Assembly: GCA_021229015.1 (NCBI GenBank)
Contig: CM037778.1
Coordinates: 82,503,842 to 82,567,841, forward strand
Direction of reading: 5' to 3'
Length of the DNA stretch: 64,000 bases
Source: Solen grandis
Taxonomy: Eukaryota; Mollusca; Bivalvia; Adapedonta; Solenidae
Numbering within the stretch: the stretch's first letter is position 1; every line of letters starts with the position of its first letter. Of this stretch, positions 37,881 to 51,475 are shown piece after piece. The translations under genes and the position numbers were made by a program. Under the pieces are notes generated by a model. That model worked only from the letters and a program-made list of their open reading frames with translations, searched no databases and had not been told where the DNA came from.

Positions 37881-39896
37881 GTAATGTAGATGGCCTAGCT
37901 GGATCACTGTAGGGATAATACACTTTTTCTTGGACATAAACATTCGCTGAGGTCCAATATTTTTGTTATTGCCCAATTCTTTGAACCCGGGCATATTTAA
38001 CGAAAGTTCAGGGCCTCTGCGAATGGTAACGCCGGAGAGATGTGCATTGTGGCTATAACTGGCTATAACTCTTGTGGCTATAGCATTAACAAAAATTACT
38101 TTGGATTATAATTATATTCATTCATTGGAAAGACGCAAATTAATATTAAGCGAGTATTTTAATAGACGTTTCTCAATGGCGATAATAAAACTTGGGATCT
38201 TAACATTTTCTTTTTCTTAAGAATATAAAACAAGCTTCAATAATATCTGAAATTCGTTGAAAGAAAATTATGTTATTTAAATGTGTGTGTGTGTGTGTGG
38301 GGGGGGGGGGGGGGTATACATATGCAGTCATATACCATCATAAGTGGCTTGTGTGTGACCGCGTCACCAGCATCATCTCTAATTATACGTGTATTCATTT
38401 GCAATCTGATGAAGAAGAACATGTATACATGTACTTCCGACCCTAAATATAAACATTCAAAACTACCTGATGGCAAATAAAAATTAAAAAGTGATGGTAT
38501 ACCTTCCGCACATTTCTTGTCACAGAAAGAAAGACTAGGTCATATCAACAAAGAGTCAGTTAATATATGTAAACTATAAATAAAGAGATATATTATAACT
38601 TTCATATAGAGTTATATGATCATTGGACAAGGCACTTCAGCTACTCGCTACCTTTATACGTATATTAAATTTTTTCAAGTTTATCATTTTGATAGTTTTC
38701 AATCTATGCTTCAGATAAATATTCAATATAACTGAATAATCTAGATGCCAAGAGCAACATATCGAGCCCGTAATTTGTTCTCTACGTGTGTCCTTGACAT
38801 TTGAGCAACACACGTGGCTCTTATGTGCAACACACCGTCTCACCATGGTGAATATTTATATCGTAGTATTTGGAAATCACCAAATAAATGGTAGAGTTGT
38901 AGTCCGACCATTTTTTTTATTAGTGTGACCATGACTTTTTGAGATAAAAACACGGGTCTTGCGCGCGTGATAAAACATTCAAATTTAACATGCTGGTGTA
39001 AAACACAACCAACGTGACTTAGTATATTTCAATGATGTAAATTCATATCAAATTCTAGACAAGAATCTGTACGAAAATCCAAAGTGATATAACTCTCTGA
39101 TGATATATTCCAACTAAACGTGCCGATAATATATACAGCTAGTTGTGGTACCGAAAATTCATCAAATCTATGCTAGCGGTTTTGGAGATTTATGGACAAA
39201 AAAATGTAGTTATATTATGTTGCAGAAATACCATTACTCTTTGATGAAACATTTCAATCGAACATGCTGAATAAAGCCGGGGGTATTAGAGATGAAGTGC
39301 GATTCAAGACAGGGGTTTTGTTTGGAGATAAAATGCGGATAAGACTGTGTCAGATATGCAAATGGCCAGAACTCCTCTGTGATAATTCACTCGGTCAAAA
39401 TGTGAAGACGATAGGCACCATTAGGCTTGATACTGATCAATTCTGTGAAGTTTTATCCAGTGCAAGCCGGATCTTATAGATGTGAAGAGCAAACAAGATT
39501 GAGTCCACCTTCTAAAGATGAACAGACAAACGGACGGACAAGCTGATTCCAAAGGGGTGTATAATTATGGAAAACATACTACCATTAGTGCCAGTTAATC
39601 TTTTCTAGCACGCGAACTCTGTCTGGATACTTTTAATCTTGCGATCCGTCAGTTTTGACACCAGTAACAAATGTTCGTTTCCTCCCTTATTCAGATAATG
39701 AAGTCGCCGAGCATCTCTAAGCTGCCCTGGAACAACATAAGAAATACTGAACAGCTCGTGCTAACGAGAATTTTATTTTTCAACCCCCCCCCTTTTTTTT
39801 GGCTTTTCTTCGGTTAATATAAACATCTCCTTAACCAATGGATGGATTTAACCAATCATCACAGGATTGATCCATATGAGGTCCTCTGTTGTTGTT

Positions 39897-39939
<43 letters not shown>

Positions 39940-41300
39940 GATCGGTTGATGAAGAAGGTCACAAGAGCAAAAAAAAAAAAGGATTTAAAAATGCAAACTT
40001 TGACAATTTCCTATCCAAAACTCCAAGATTTAGAGTTAATATAATTGATAGCATCACGTAGTGAACCTCTAAGTTTGTTCAAGACATTACCCTGGGGTCA
40101 AAATTGGTTACTTGATTTGCATAATCGTTTATAAGGCTATGACCTAAAAAATTTGAGCACAGGACAGTTTTTGTGAGGAATTTACATTATCTCGCTGTAG
40201 TTTTGCATGGTTTATGTAATCATTGCGACTATGATATAAAAGGCAATGAAGGCATTATTTCTCAGGTGAACGATTTATGTTTATCTATTAATATTTATTA
40301 AATCGAATGTGTATTTTCATTATGTTATAACCATGATCATTCAACTGGTTAAAAAGACTTCAGAGCAGATGCAAGCATCCAGTGACTTGGAGTATTATAG
40401 GCTCTTTTGCTCAAAGTTTATAAAGACTTGCATTTACTAAATTCCAACGATCACTTGATGGACAATTATCACAGTTTAATGTTGGATTACTTTAACACAA
40501 GATTATCATTTAAGATGGAATCATAAAATTTTGAACACGTATTGTGTTTTTCCCAATGATAATTAGAAGTAATGACAAGAACACCGCAACTCGGAACTTT
40601 ATACGCCCAAAGAATTAGAAACTCCTCTAAGATTCTTCATGCGTCAGTATGAAGAAAGCTTAGTTGTACATAAGGGTAATTTCTCCATTTGCCAATAACG
40701 CAATTCAAATTTTTTCATGGTCCTTTTATGTAAGTAATAAAATAACTCTAAATGAAGAAATTAACAAAAAAAGGAATTAAATTTTAAAAAAAACTGCACA
40801 TCAATATTAACTTTTGATCACAATTCACAAATGCATGCCAATATCAATCCTCTATGCAACCATCGGATAATAATGGAGAAGTTAATGCTTAATGGAAAAT
40901 GCTTAAGGACAATAATTTCACATCAAAGAAAGCCATCCAAGTAATATCACCTTGTAATATGCACAACTACCCACTTATATCATCATTCCATAGAAGACTA
41001 ATGGAGGAGTAATCCGCACAAGCATTACTCCCACTGGGGAGATCATAGGCGATGTGGAAATACGGATTTTTTCCCCCTTCGTTAGCGAGACAGTGCGCAT
41101 CAAACAACTATACATATTCTTTCACCAAATACTTAAAACAGAAATTATTTCTAATGCCGTAGCCAAGAGGGGCAGTAATAACTATTTATGACAAAAAAAG
41201 ATCAATCTGATAAAAGAACACGATCTTCCTACGGTAGCGTTGCGTATATAGGGGAGATGACTCTAGTCAGCTTGGAGAAAGGATAATTATACTTACCATC
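37881..41300. other. no gene; simple repeats
   Basis: Contains (TG)n plus a 16-G run (38283-38314) and a 41-T run (39898-39938). A repeat-like stretch at about 38900-39560 includes CAGACAAACGGACGGACAAG, as seen in mollusc interspersed repeats. No supported genes. Confidence 0.45.
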
Positions 41301-41302
41301 AT

Positions 41303-41432
41303 GTCTCCCTCATATATAAATGGGGGAGACATATTGCTTTTATCAGAGTTGTCTGTCTGTCACACTCTTTGTCCGGAGCATAACTTAAAACTTATAAAAG
41401 CTATTAACTTGAAACTTCACAGGTGGATAGAT
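41303..41432 (+). repeat. mollusc 'GTCTCCC..GGGGGAGACATA' repeat end
   Basis: It begins ATGTCTCCCTCATATATAAA, then TGGGGGAGACATATTGCTTT (a terminal hairpin GTCTCCC/GGGAGAC), then TCTGTCTGTCACACTC and GAGCATAACTTAAAAC. The layout resembles the 9003 family (short hairpin, then 'GTCTGTCTGT'). Confidence 0.45.
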
Positions 41433-41867
41433 CTCATTATGAAGAAATGTCTTGTATAAGAACTGTAACTCGCACATCATATTTTTTAATACAGTTGACT
41501 CTGTGGTCATTTTGTACTATGCTCATACAAAGACAGTTAGGAATAAAAGAAAAGAACTCTACTGTTATTTTGTTGACTTAAAAAAAGAAATTATCTACTT
41601 GATAGAGGTCGTCTATAGTACAAAAACATTAGAAGACTTGGTATAAATAGGACGTTCTAAGTTCTTTGTATAATGAAGTAAAAACTATATCATTGTATGT
41701 GGGTAAAATCTCAGATTTTCATTTAAAGCAATATTGGTTTAATTCAAGAAGAAGCAGAAGAAGACTTTGCCGAACCTTTCCTCGCTCTTCCTAATTGTCA
41801 TAACAAGGCTTAAATGCTGGTCGGACTTTTGAAGACATTCTATTTATTTGTTACTATGTGCAGATGA

Positions 41868-42105
41868 CTTGACTTGACTATTTGAGTTTACCGTCGCGTC
41901 GACAGTATTTTAATCATATAGCGATGTTCAGCTAATTACAGGTGGAGGAAGACCCAGAATGCATGGAGGCATCCGGGTAGAACCACCGAGGCTTCCTCAC
42001 ATGAAAATCCGAATTACCCTGCCGGGATTCGATCCCACGCGGTGAGGGGCTGAGTGAGTGTTAAAGTCAGCGACTTTACCCTCTCGGCCACGGACGCCGC
42101 GTGCA
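41868..42105 (-). mobile_element. tRNA-derived SINE, nearly full length
   Basis: On the minus strand: head with GGCCGAGAGGGTAAAGTCGC, then TGACTTTAACACTCACTCAG, B box GGGATCGAATCCCGGCAGGG-type sequence, body, and tail TCGACGCGACGGTAAACTCA, then AATAGTCAAGTCA. It aligns along its length with 61517-61715. Confidence 0.75.
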
Positions 42106-42648
42106 AATGATGCAGTCAGTCAGATACAAAGGGTGATTTACAAGAATCATTAAATAACTTAAATTCATATTGTTTAAAATGAAATCTAACTATTTATACA
42201 GACACAAAACTAAAATAAAATTTCAGAAAGGTGGTTATAACTCTACTTAATTCAAATAAGAGATTGTTTATACAATTAGCAAAATTTTGTATTGAGCTAT
42301 TGTAATAAGGAAAAATCAGTATGGATAATAATATGGAACAAATAATGATTGATTATGTTATACATTTAGTCCTTTGTAAGGCATTCCCACGATATTAATA
42401 TTGGCATACGTCGTTTATTGTTTTGTCGTATATTCGCATGCCATGCATGCATTCAAATAGTGCGGTTCCACGAATACGTTATAGTATTGTCCTGATTTTA
42501 ACATATTTGTTCCTATGTATTTAATACGAAAGTTTTTTTTTCATTTTATCTCAAAGTTTTCTGGTTATTTATACAAATATAAAACTTTCTATACTTAGCA
42601 AACATCTCTGCATATTCGATAACCATTTGTATACCACTCTCACTTACA

Positions 42649-42812
42649 CTTAAGGTGAAGTCCCTGTAATGGTTCCGGTACGTCTTGGACCACTAAACCC
42701 CTACCAAGATAACCAAAGTACCCTAATGAAACAGTATGAAACCTTGGTTATCTCCGTGAAAGGCCATGAGGTCCGAAATGTAGCGGAACCATTATAGGGG
42801 CTTTACTTTAAG
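42649..42812. mobile_element. MITE-like element, 29-bp inverted ends
   Basis: The left end CTTAAGGTGAAGTCCCTGTA, then ATGGTTCCG, is matched by the right end CGGAACCATTATAGGGGCTT, then TACTTTAAG. A second inner inverted pair is 'GATAACCAAAGTA' / 'CCTTGGTTATC'. Non-coding, 164 bp. Confidence 0.65.
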
Positions 42813-44250
42813 AATATTTTGATTTAGAAAATCTATTCTATTTATCTCTATCTGAATATCACCATCATGTTTAACTGTTCATACACTCTATGTGTTTCAT
42901 AAGCCGCCATGCTTAAGTCGTAATAAAGTATATTGTCTGTTAAAAAAACATTTGCGTCGTCTTTGATACAGTCTTGTCAACAAAACCAGGTGCTTACAAA
43001 ACGTTTTTTGTCCGATTTAGAGTCGTCTTACAGCATTTGTCTAGCTAAATTTAAACAACTCGTAAGCAGCTTGAGATCTTTGATATTTGCAGATCACAGT
43101 AGCACATTACATGGTAGAGCTGTTTTTGCCAGTTAGAGATGTTTACTGATAAACATCAAGCATAAAATCTGCAGGTGTGAATGTGTAGAGTAATACAAAA
43201 AATAATTGATGCTGTGGATGCTGTGGTCAGAGAAAAAAAAAACATTGTCAGAAGTTATGTGTTGTTATACAACAGATCAATCTGTTTTTAATGAAAATAG
43301 AAAGGTTTGAACTGTCCTTTGGATGTCTGATTTGCATTAGTTTATTAGCTTATCAGAACACTTGTATCTAAACAACACTCAAACACTTGTTCTAACTATC
43401 TTATCCACTATAACGGTTTGTATATGCAATGAGTTGTCATACCGAGGTAAATTTTCCAAGGTATACATTTTCGTACATCGGTATGAAATTCCCATAACCA
43501 AACCAAACCAAACCACATAAACACTAGCCCAAACCCATAACCTTAGCCCAACCAAAATATATGTACTGAAAAGGGCAAACCGAGGTACGAATTTTCTACC
43601 TCTCAACATATGTTTACTTTATATATATTTTTTTTCAATTTTTACTTATAAGCTTGCTAAATTTTCTAAAGAAAACTACATGCAGTTGATAACTATTTTG
43701 CGTATTGAAAATTGTAAAATGTGGAGACTCCATCGAGATTCTACAATCAACTGACACTTATAGCTTTCTGATCTGGTCTCTACTGCTACAACCACTGAAC
43801 AGTTAAAAGCATTTTCAAATTTTTAAATATATATATTTCATTCTTGAAATGTCATTTTCATCTTGATTGTCTTGCTACGCAATGGACTTTGTGGCTGGAT
43901 ACCAGGGAATCATTATTTAACAAGTGCAAACACGTAGATCATGGCTTGCTGAATTGTAAATTACTTCACATGTTAGCATTCTGACAACATTTCTCGAGTA
44001 TCTCTCATTGACATCTTATCTCCCCGCCTTAATACGAAGACAAGACTGAAATAAGAACGCTTTGTACACTAAGAATATTGAACTTCTGAAAAGTTTAAGC
44101 CAGAATATAACCTCTTAGAATCAGATGAAAACACGGGCCCTGCCTGACCTGAACACTAAAGTAGACTATTCTCAAAATAACCTAATTACTGTTACACCCC
44201 CCCCCCCAACACACACACACGCGTCCCTAAAAAAAACAAAAACAACAACA
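42813..44250. other. no recognisable feature
   Basis: AT-rich and non-coding. Tandem ACCAAACC-type words occur near 43499-43520. A C-run plus (AC)n lies at 44204-44220. Confidence 0.4.
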
Positions 44251-44256
44251 ACAAAA

Positions 44257-44490
44257 GCCTGAATAGCGAAGTGGAAACGCGCTTTGCTTCTCACCAATGC
44301 GTCCCGGGGTCGATTGCTGATCACGTGCGTGCTATAGTGGTCGCCCGTCCAGACACGTGGGATTCCTCCGGTTTCCTCCCACAATAATGACCACATACGC
44401 CACCCAAAAGGCTATCGAAATTGATTGATATAAGTTGGGATAACTTGCTTCCTATTCGATGTAAAATAAATACAGTTTGAATTTAAGTTT
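44257..44490 (+). mobile_element. tRNA-derived SINE, second head type
   Basis: Head GCCTGAATAGCGAAGTGGAA (A-box-like), then CCCGGGGTCGATTGCTGATC (B-box-like). Body GTGGGATTCCTCCGGTTTCC, tail ATAAGTTGGGATAACTTGCT, then TCCTATTCGATGTAAAATAA. The tail is shared with the SINEs at 29 and 55717, whose heads differ. Confidence 0.6.
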
Positions 44491-44545
44491 GATTATTTTT
44501 AGGACTCAAGTTAAAACACTAAACGGAACTCTCTAGCTTCCACAC

Positions 44546-44626
44546 ACATGTCATTCGGAACACCTCGCCCATTTCTACGAAATACACTAGGAATAGGGCG
44601 AGGTGTTCCGAATGACATACATGTAT
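44546..44626. repeat. short foldback repeat
   Basis: Left arm CATGTCATTCGGAACACCTC, then GCCC, pairs with right arm GGGCGAGGTGTTCCGAATGA, then CATACATG, around a 25-nt spacer. Confidence 0.75.
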
Positions 44627-44629
44627 GTT

Positions 44630-47050
44630 TGTTACGAGATGCAATCTGTACAAACTCGTTGACGACATGTCAACGTTACTTAAATACATGAATGAGAAAG
44701 AATATTTTACAAAAAGCCATTCAATTATTTACAAAAATACTCAATTTGCAATTTTCGCATAAATACACTATTTTTTCTGACGTTTTCCAGATCTTTTGTT
44801 TGTCTCCGTGTACGAATCACAAGTGCTTAGTTAGACGACGTAACAGATAAACAAATAATGATTCGGCAGCGGTTTTCCAAATTCAAATTCCAGATTACAG
44901 ATCGTCTTCGGAAAGACTCGCCAATGCAAGATGTTAACATTGAGAGTATATTTGCATCCATCCAAAATACAAAATTGTGTGATTTGATTAACATTTTTAA
45001 TGCGTTAAACGGGTATTTTACAGCAGATATTGGTGCATTATGTACCATTTGTGTTAGTCTACAATATGTTAATGTTATTTTATATTTTCTTTTTCAGGAG
45101 AATTGTTAATAAGTATCATTATGAAATATACTGGACCGTTAAATCATACATTTGTAATAAAACGCATGTCACTTGTTGTTCATTACGTAATTGAAAAAAA
45201 AAAGAAAATGTGATGAAAACAAAATAGAATATGTATATTTCGTAAAGGTTATTCAACCCGTGATAGAAGCCAGCATTCAACAAAATCCTCGAAAAAAGTA
45301 AAGAACTTTTTCATGAACTAGTTCATTTGTACTTTATTGCGATTTTAATGAATAATTCATTCATTTTTTTATGTATCAACTTTCATGTTTTTGCGCACGG
45401 CATTTTCATCGAATATGACAGTCTTGAAAAATGTCTTAACTAGGTGGTTGATATAGTTGAATATATGGTACTCTGGTGTTCGCATTAGGGCCACCATGAC
45501 CCAGCTGATTAAGATATAATCACTGGTAAAACATTCTCATTAGAAAAATTGATATACAATCTAGCCAGGGCATCTGTTCCTTGTGTCAAAATTGTTTTAT
45601 CATGAATTTCTAACTAACCAGTGACCTTATGAAAAGTGATTTCAACAAAATTTTAAAGTAGACAATATCTGATTGGAAATCTTAACATGTTTTTAATTAT
45701 ATTATTTCATGATATTTAATTTATAATAATAATAGTCCTCTATTAATTCACAGTTAATATATTTCTAAACAAAAACGAATTTTATATCAAATTTTAAAAT
45801 AGATATTAACGGAGTTAGGTAAGCTACCAACATTCTGCTTGAATTGGAATTATATTTTATTATAGAAATGTCAAAATATATATACTTAGGCAAAAACCTT
45901 TGTTTCAAATTCAGCCAGTTAAAAAGACCCCTTTCCCTTCTCCATTTTATTTGGTGTCCTGTTTTTAGATAATCTGACCTAATCCCAATTGAAAGTGCCT
46001 TTTAACCAGGAAAACTAGCCAGACTTTATAACTGCTTTCATGGTTTCTTGCTCCCAACTTAGACATTTTGCCTGCTATTTGGAAATTAATAGATTTGTAT
46101 CAATGAACTTTTTAAGCATATATAATTCAGTTTTAATTTCATCACTGAAAGACCTTGAGAAATGCCTAATTTACAGGAAAGATTCTATTAGAAAAAATAT
46201 AAATTGTGGCTGTCTCGTTCTATATTTAGCTCAAAACAATGACAGCATAAAATTAACATACAAGGGGGTTTTCAGAATTTCGTAGATTTTCTTCCTATCT
46301 CCGCTACTACCGTGTATAAATATTTTTTCAGTCTATAGAAAAAGTCCATGAACTTCTGAAACACCCCATGTACATCGAGACATCCGTGGTTGTACTGAAC
46401 AGCGTGTTTCAGAACAAGCTCCGCCCATTTTATATTTCTCACTATTTTGCCCTGTCTGAACAATTAAGGCTTCTGGGTGAATATTTCAGTATGTGGGCTT
46501 AATTGAACATTAAGAGGTTAATCAAACATCATTTGAGACTTTGCTAATTAGAAATTTTGAAAAATATATTTTTCCCTTGCAAATTCTGAGCTAAAACGCA
46601 CGGGGATTTTTGACGAAAAAAAATCATGGTGTAATTTGTTACACAACATTGTCACTTGAAGGTAATGTGAAACAAATGCACTATTCATCATTGAATTGAT
46701 TAACTATTCATGTGAAGAAAATTGTTGAACAAGTACATAAACATTATCTTTATCATTAACAGGACCTATCAATTCAAGTGCTTTGGAAGATATGCGCATG
46801 TAAACTAATTGCCAAACTTTGAACGGAAATGAACAAAACTGAATAATACTGATAAACGCTCCAAGGCTAGAGAAATAATCTAATGCATATTAGGAAAAAA
46901 CAATAATTTTCATGTAAACTACAAATATTTGAAAAATACACAATTATTTATCAATCGTACAGTATTTAGTTTCCTTTGTGTTAGAAAATAAAATAAAAAT
47001 CAAATAATCAAATGAAATTTAAATGTGTACTGTAGTTTACTTCGCACTAT

Positions 47051-47090
<40 letters not shown>

Positions 47091-47340
47091 TTATTGTGCT
47101 TTACAAAAACAATTATTCAAATCAGCACACGGACCAGTGAAACAAGTATTATTAATCCATTCAGTAAAATGCATTATCATATATAAAACCGCAGTTTGGT
47201 TTAATTTGATTTACATCGATTTTAAAAAAAAAGAAGATATTATGCATATCCCTCTCTACGGTGTTTGGGTTGAACCAGTACACTGAACATGCAGAATGTT
47301 TGCTTAACCCTTTCCCTCATAAAGGACACCATGAAAAGAC
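44630..47340. other. no gene; 38-T run at 47052-47089
   Basis: AT-rich non-coding sequence. Short open frames at 44858-45105 and 46040-46285 have no recognisable domain. Confidence 0.4.
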
Positions 47341-47344
47341 CTAT

Positions 47345-47411
47345 GCGAACAGCATAAAACCAGATCAGCCTGCGAGTAACTCGCAGGCTGATCAGGTTTT
47401 ATGCTGTTCGC
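47345..47411. repeat. long hairpin (snapback) repeat
   Basis: GCGAACAGCATAAAACC-A-GATCAGCCTGCGAGT pairs with ACTCGCAGGCTGATC-A-GGTTTTATGCTGTTCGC: a 67-nt near-perfect palindrome with one mismatch and almost no loop. It resembles a hairpin repeat I associate with bivalve genomes. Confidence 0.85.
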
Positions 47412-47808
47412 TGCTCCTCAGTGGTCTGGAAATGAGGATTTTGTAATTAAATTTGGTAAGGTTTAACTGTGGTTTTCTGCAGATCAGGCTTTATGTGATA
47501 CCTATTTAGGGCGTCAAAATGAGTATATATTAAGGGCATCATTTGAAATGGTACTTAGCTGTTACGGTTGCTGTAACTGATTTTGTCGTTACCTTTGAAT
47601 CGCTATCGACTGTTATTATCGCTACTCAGATTTTAAAGACAAGCCAACTTTAACATCTTATATATCTGCAAGGAAAGTATAAAGCACTGATTTGGATGAA
47701 TAAGAAACAGAATATTAAATTTAGTGATACGTAGCTTGAAAAGGGTCACTTTGACTAGAAAATGTAAGTTTTTGTTACAGATTGGCTAAAAGGCTTATTC
47801 AATCGAAA

Positions 47809-47908
47809 NNNNNNNNNNNNNNNNNNNNNNNNNNNNNNNNNNNNNNNNNNNNNNNNNNNNNNNNNNNNNNNNNNNNNNNNNNNNNNNNNNNNNNNNNNNN
47901 NNNNNNNN
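47809..47908. other. assembly gap (100 N)
   Basis: Exactly 100 N, the conventional unknown-size gap. Confidence 0.99.
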
Positions 47909-50900
47909 TAAAGACAATAGATTCGTCGCGTTTGATGTTTAAAATGTCTTCAATCAAAGTTTATGTTCATGAATATTTCATTAACATTAAAACTATTTGT
48001 ATGTACTAATGTAAAAACACAACGCCTGGGATGTTTAAGTATAAAATGCATGATGATACGTTGCCACATAGAATTATTAATCGTACTTCGAGGTGAAAAG
48101 CCTCTCTACTCGTGCTCGTGTCAATACAAATGGCGCAATCATAAATGTCGAATTGACTTAGGGGGCATATTGATGTCTTATCATATTTTGGAAAACGGCC
48201 TTTGACACAATCACGAGACATCCGGTAATTGCACGGATGGTAGTTTACACGTTTACCGCTAGTCTTTCAATCAACTGGTTATAAGGTCTTGATTTTTTGT
48301 TATCAGGACATGGACAATGCATTATTCAGGGATTGAAGCATGAATCATACATGTCGTGTACACATGCGATCAAAGTCACCTTCTGTATCCCTTCCACGTG
48401 TCATCAGTGATTTTATGGTATAACAATAAACTGTTATATTATCTTTCCGAATTAGACTTAAGTATTTGAATGATTATGTTTTTAATAAAACTCAGAATCC
48501 GACCTTTCTTTTAAGAAAATGAGGTATTAAACTATTAAACTAATTATGCCTTCTGTTTACTAACATTTTATTTTGAATTTTATTGATCAAAATAATCACT
48601 AAAATTATGTTATTTACAATGATAGATATAGGTATAAATGATTTAATTATTATAATTAAAAAAAAAAAAATGCAGATTCCTCTGTTATTTTAAAGTTTCA
48701 GGTATGTCTTTACTATCCTTAGTATAGTATAAGTAAAAGTACATAAAGAAAACGTAAGAGCAGAACAGTGGACATGTAATTGCCTCTGAACAATTAAATG
48801 ACAGACGGCATTGTCTACGTGAGTACTATTAGTTACTGATTCAGTTTTGAATTCAGCAATAAATGAACATGCCATACCGGTCGTAAGGCCATATATCTGC
48901 TTGTTAAATGTTTACAGCTCTAGATTCAAAATTTTCAAAGAGTACCTTTATCATTAAGCTCACCATATCTCTAAAATTCGCATTCATTACGTCTTTAGTT
49001 TTCTACACTTCGTTTTCTGAAACGGCAAACTGTGTTTAGGAGCTGGCTTCAGAATTACAAAATGACATCTTAAAACTCATTTAGAATTGCCCCCAATTTT
49101 TCCTATTCTTCTAAATGATCGCTAAGCAAGAAGCTCATTCCAGGATCTGGCTGATCTGGATCTGCTCTGTTTGCCAAAGCGGCTAAATTTGTCTTTATGA
49201 GGTAAAAAGATTAAAGTGTTTATATCAGCGCCCTTTTCAACGTTTGGATTTTCTAACAAATCTACATGCTAGAGGTTTATATACTTAGACTTTTTTCATA
49301 TTTCATTTTCTTTTGAATCTTCGTGATGTGGTGCTAATATATAACATATATTATCATATGAGAATTCCTTGAGAATTTCACGAAATTAAACAAAAATGAA
49401 TATGTCGAGGGCTACAATGTCTTCTTTAAGTATGACAAGCAATGACAAATCGCACACATAGTGTCAACAAGTTGGAGCCGAATATATTTGGACCGAGTTC
49501 TTGGTGGTGCTAGAATTAAAAGACCCAGCAAATAAGGTAATACGAACTTGATCTAAAGTGCATGCAGCCCTTAACAATTATTCCGTCACAATCTTCACCT
49601 GATACTAAATGGAAACAAAACACCAAATATCAGATTGTATTTTTATTCCATCTCTATGGCGCTTAGTGTTACAAATTAATCTGTTTCGTAATTAATATAA
49701 ACACAACAAAGGCCTCCGAAGAAACAAACCAACTGATGCATGAATACTTTCGTAAATGATGCGCACTGAAAGATGCACATCGCAAAACCGCTTTGTGCAT
49801 CGGTCCGCCTCCTAATGTTTTAGCCAGAGGGAAAGTAGCACCGCGGTTTTATCGTTTGAATTACTCTGCGCGTGTGGCGCACGCATCCAGGAAGCAGCCA
49901 GGAATTGACACACCTGTAGCGACGACCACAACGGAAAAAGTTGCGGCAAACTTGGGGTGATAAAGCACCAATTTACTAATGATAGATTCCGTAATGAAAT
50001 TTACCCGCCGCTGTTCAATGTGGAACATTTATTTGAATTTAATATTTGTATTGTCCTCTTACAAAAGGGGATGCCTTATGCACGTATTGACATTGCATAA
50101 TTCATTTTCGAAATGCTTTAGACTGCGGTCGTCTATTAAAACTGGCTTGTGACACGAACCGAAACCGTAGGCCACCGTCTCGTCCACAAAATATAATTGG
50201 ACGTGAAATACCCGTCTTGACAATCCAACAGGTAATGTTTTATCACCCAGACCCATCTAATTATACAAAGTGATGTAAAAAACGTATACATGGAGTCGCC
50301 TTTATCTTTGCTATTTCAAACAGTCAATCATAAGAAATATTTTAAGTATTGCAAACGTCAGGTGGGTTTTCAGTGCCGTCGTTTGTTCGATTGTCGAATC
50401 ATGCGCATGTTTGTTTTTGTTTTTTGTTTTTGTTTTTTTAAATCTTGAAAATCCATTCGATCGCACACATTAATAATTGAAATGTGTTGTGGTAAATTGG
50501 TTATTGTCCTCGCGTAAAAGTATTAAATCGCACGCATTGGTGCATTTTATAACTCCTCTGACGATTCGCTAAATAAAAATAATCTACTTTTAAATCAGGT
50601 GCTACCTGCCATGGGTTTCGTTCTCATTTCTTTTAGGGAAAGAACGCCATCATTGTCATATTAGGTCCATGTCTATATCAATCCTTTTCAAGATACTCTG
50701 CTAAAGTATCTTAAAAGTTCGTGTTTTTGTAATTAACTTACCTAGTGTGTATCATGGAACTAAATGCAGCTTAGATAAATTTATGTAAAATGCCAGTGCT
50801 CGTCGAGTTAGCCGTGAAGATGCTTGCTTTTCACGGCCCAAAGACGTTTCTACCGCATGGTGTAGTTTCGAACACCTTAAGCTATGGTTTATCACTTTTA

Positions 50901-51415
50901 AATTTGTTTCGAAGTTTATTATCCATGTAGCAAAACCGCAAGCCATCAAAAGGTGTCCAGAAGAAGATTAATATATTGATTTGAAATGGCAGTTTTGATG
51001 TGAATGCAATAATGTGTATTCCCTTCTTCAGTTTCAATTTTACAACTTCCGAGGGGATATTCAATTTGATATAAATTATCTTGTAGTACAAACGAAAAGG
51101 TTAGACATCTTGATAAGTTTAAAACATATCTTCATACATATTTCATATAAAACATGAAATGGGACTTAGACACAAGTTCTACCTAGACACAATAGGGTAG
51201 AGAGGGAATTTTGACCAAATGTGCCTCTTAGCGAATCCTTGTGATTACAACTAACAAAGTAACAGGTTAACAACTCTGACACAACGATTATATATAAATG
51301 ATACTAACTCCTTTGTCAATAAATCATAGAATAAAAAAGTAATTGTTTACACATGATAACTTCATAAAGAAGAATAATACGATTTTTGAAAATAAGAATA
51401 CGTTATATATAATAC
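47909..51415. other. no recognisable feature
   Basis: AT-rich non-coding DNA, with (GTTTTT)n near 50408. No supported gene. Confidence 0.4.
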
Positions 51416-51417
51416 TG

Positions 51418-51475
51418 TGGGCGCCGTAGTCCACTGGTAACATTTCCGACTACGGACCCGAACTTGGCGGCAGGT
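51418..51475 (+). mobile_element. SINE head fragment (Arg-ACG-like)
   Basis: GGGCGCCGTAGTCCACTGGT, AACATTTCCGACTACGGACC, CGAACTTGGCGGC: the same tRNA-like head as at 29, lacking an intact B box and body. Confidence 0.6.

Noticed and set aside
44858..45109. Possible host exon (83 codons, with an overlapping minus-strand frame)
   Set aside because: Neither strand shows a known domain, and no convincing splice context or neighbouring exon was seen.
47782..48009. Open frame spanning the N gap
   Set aside because: It exists only because N codons are read through; no evidence of a gene.
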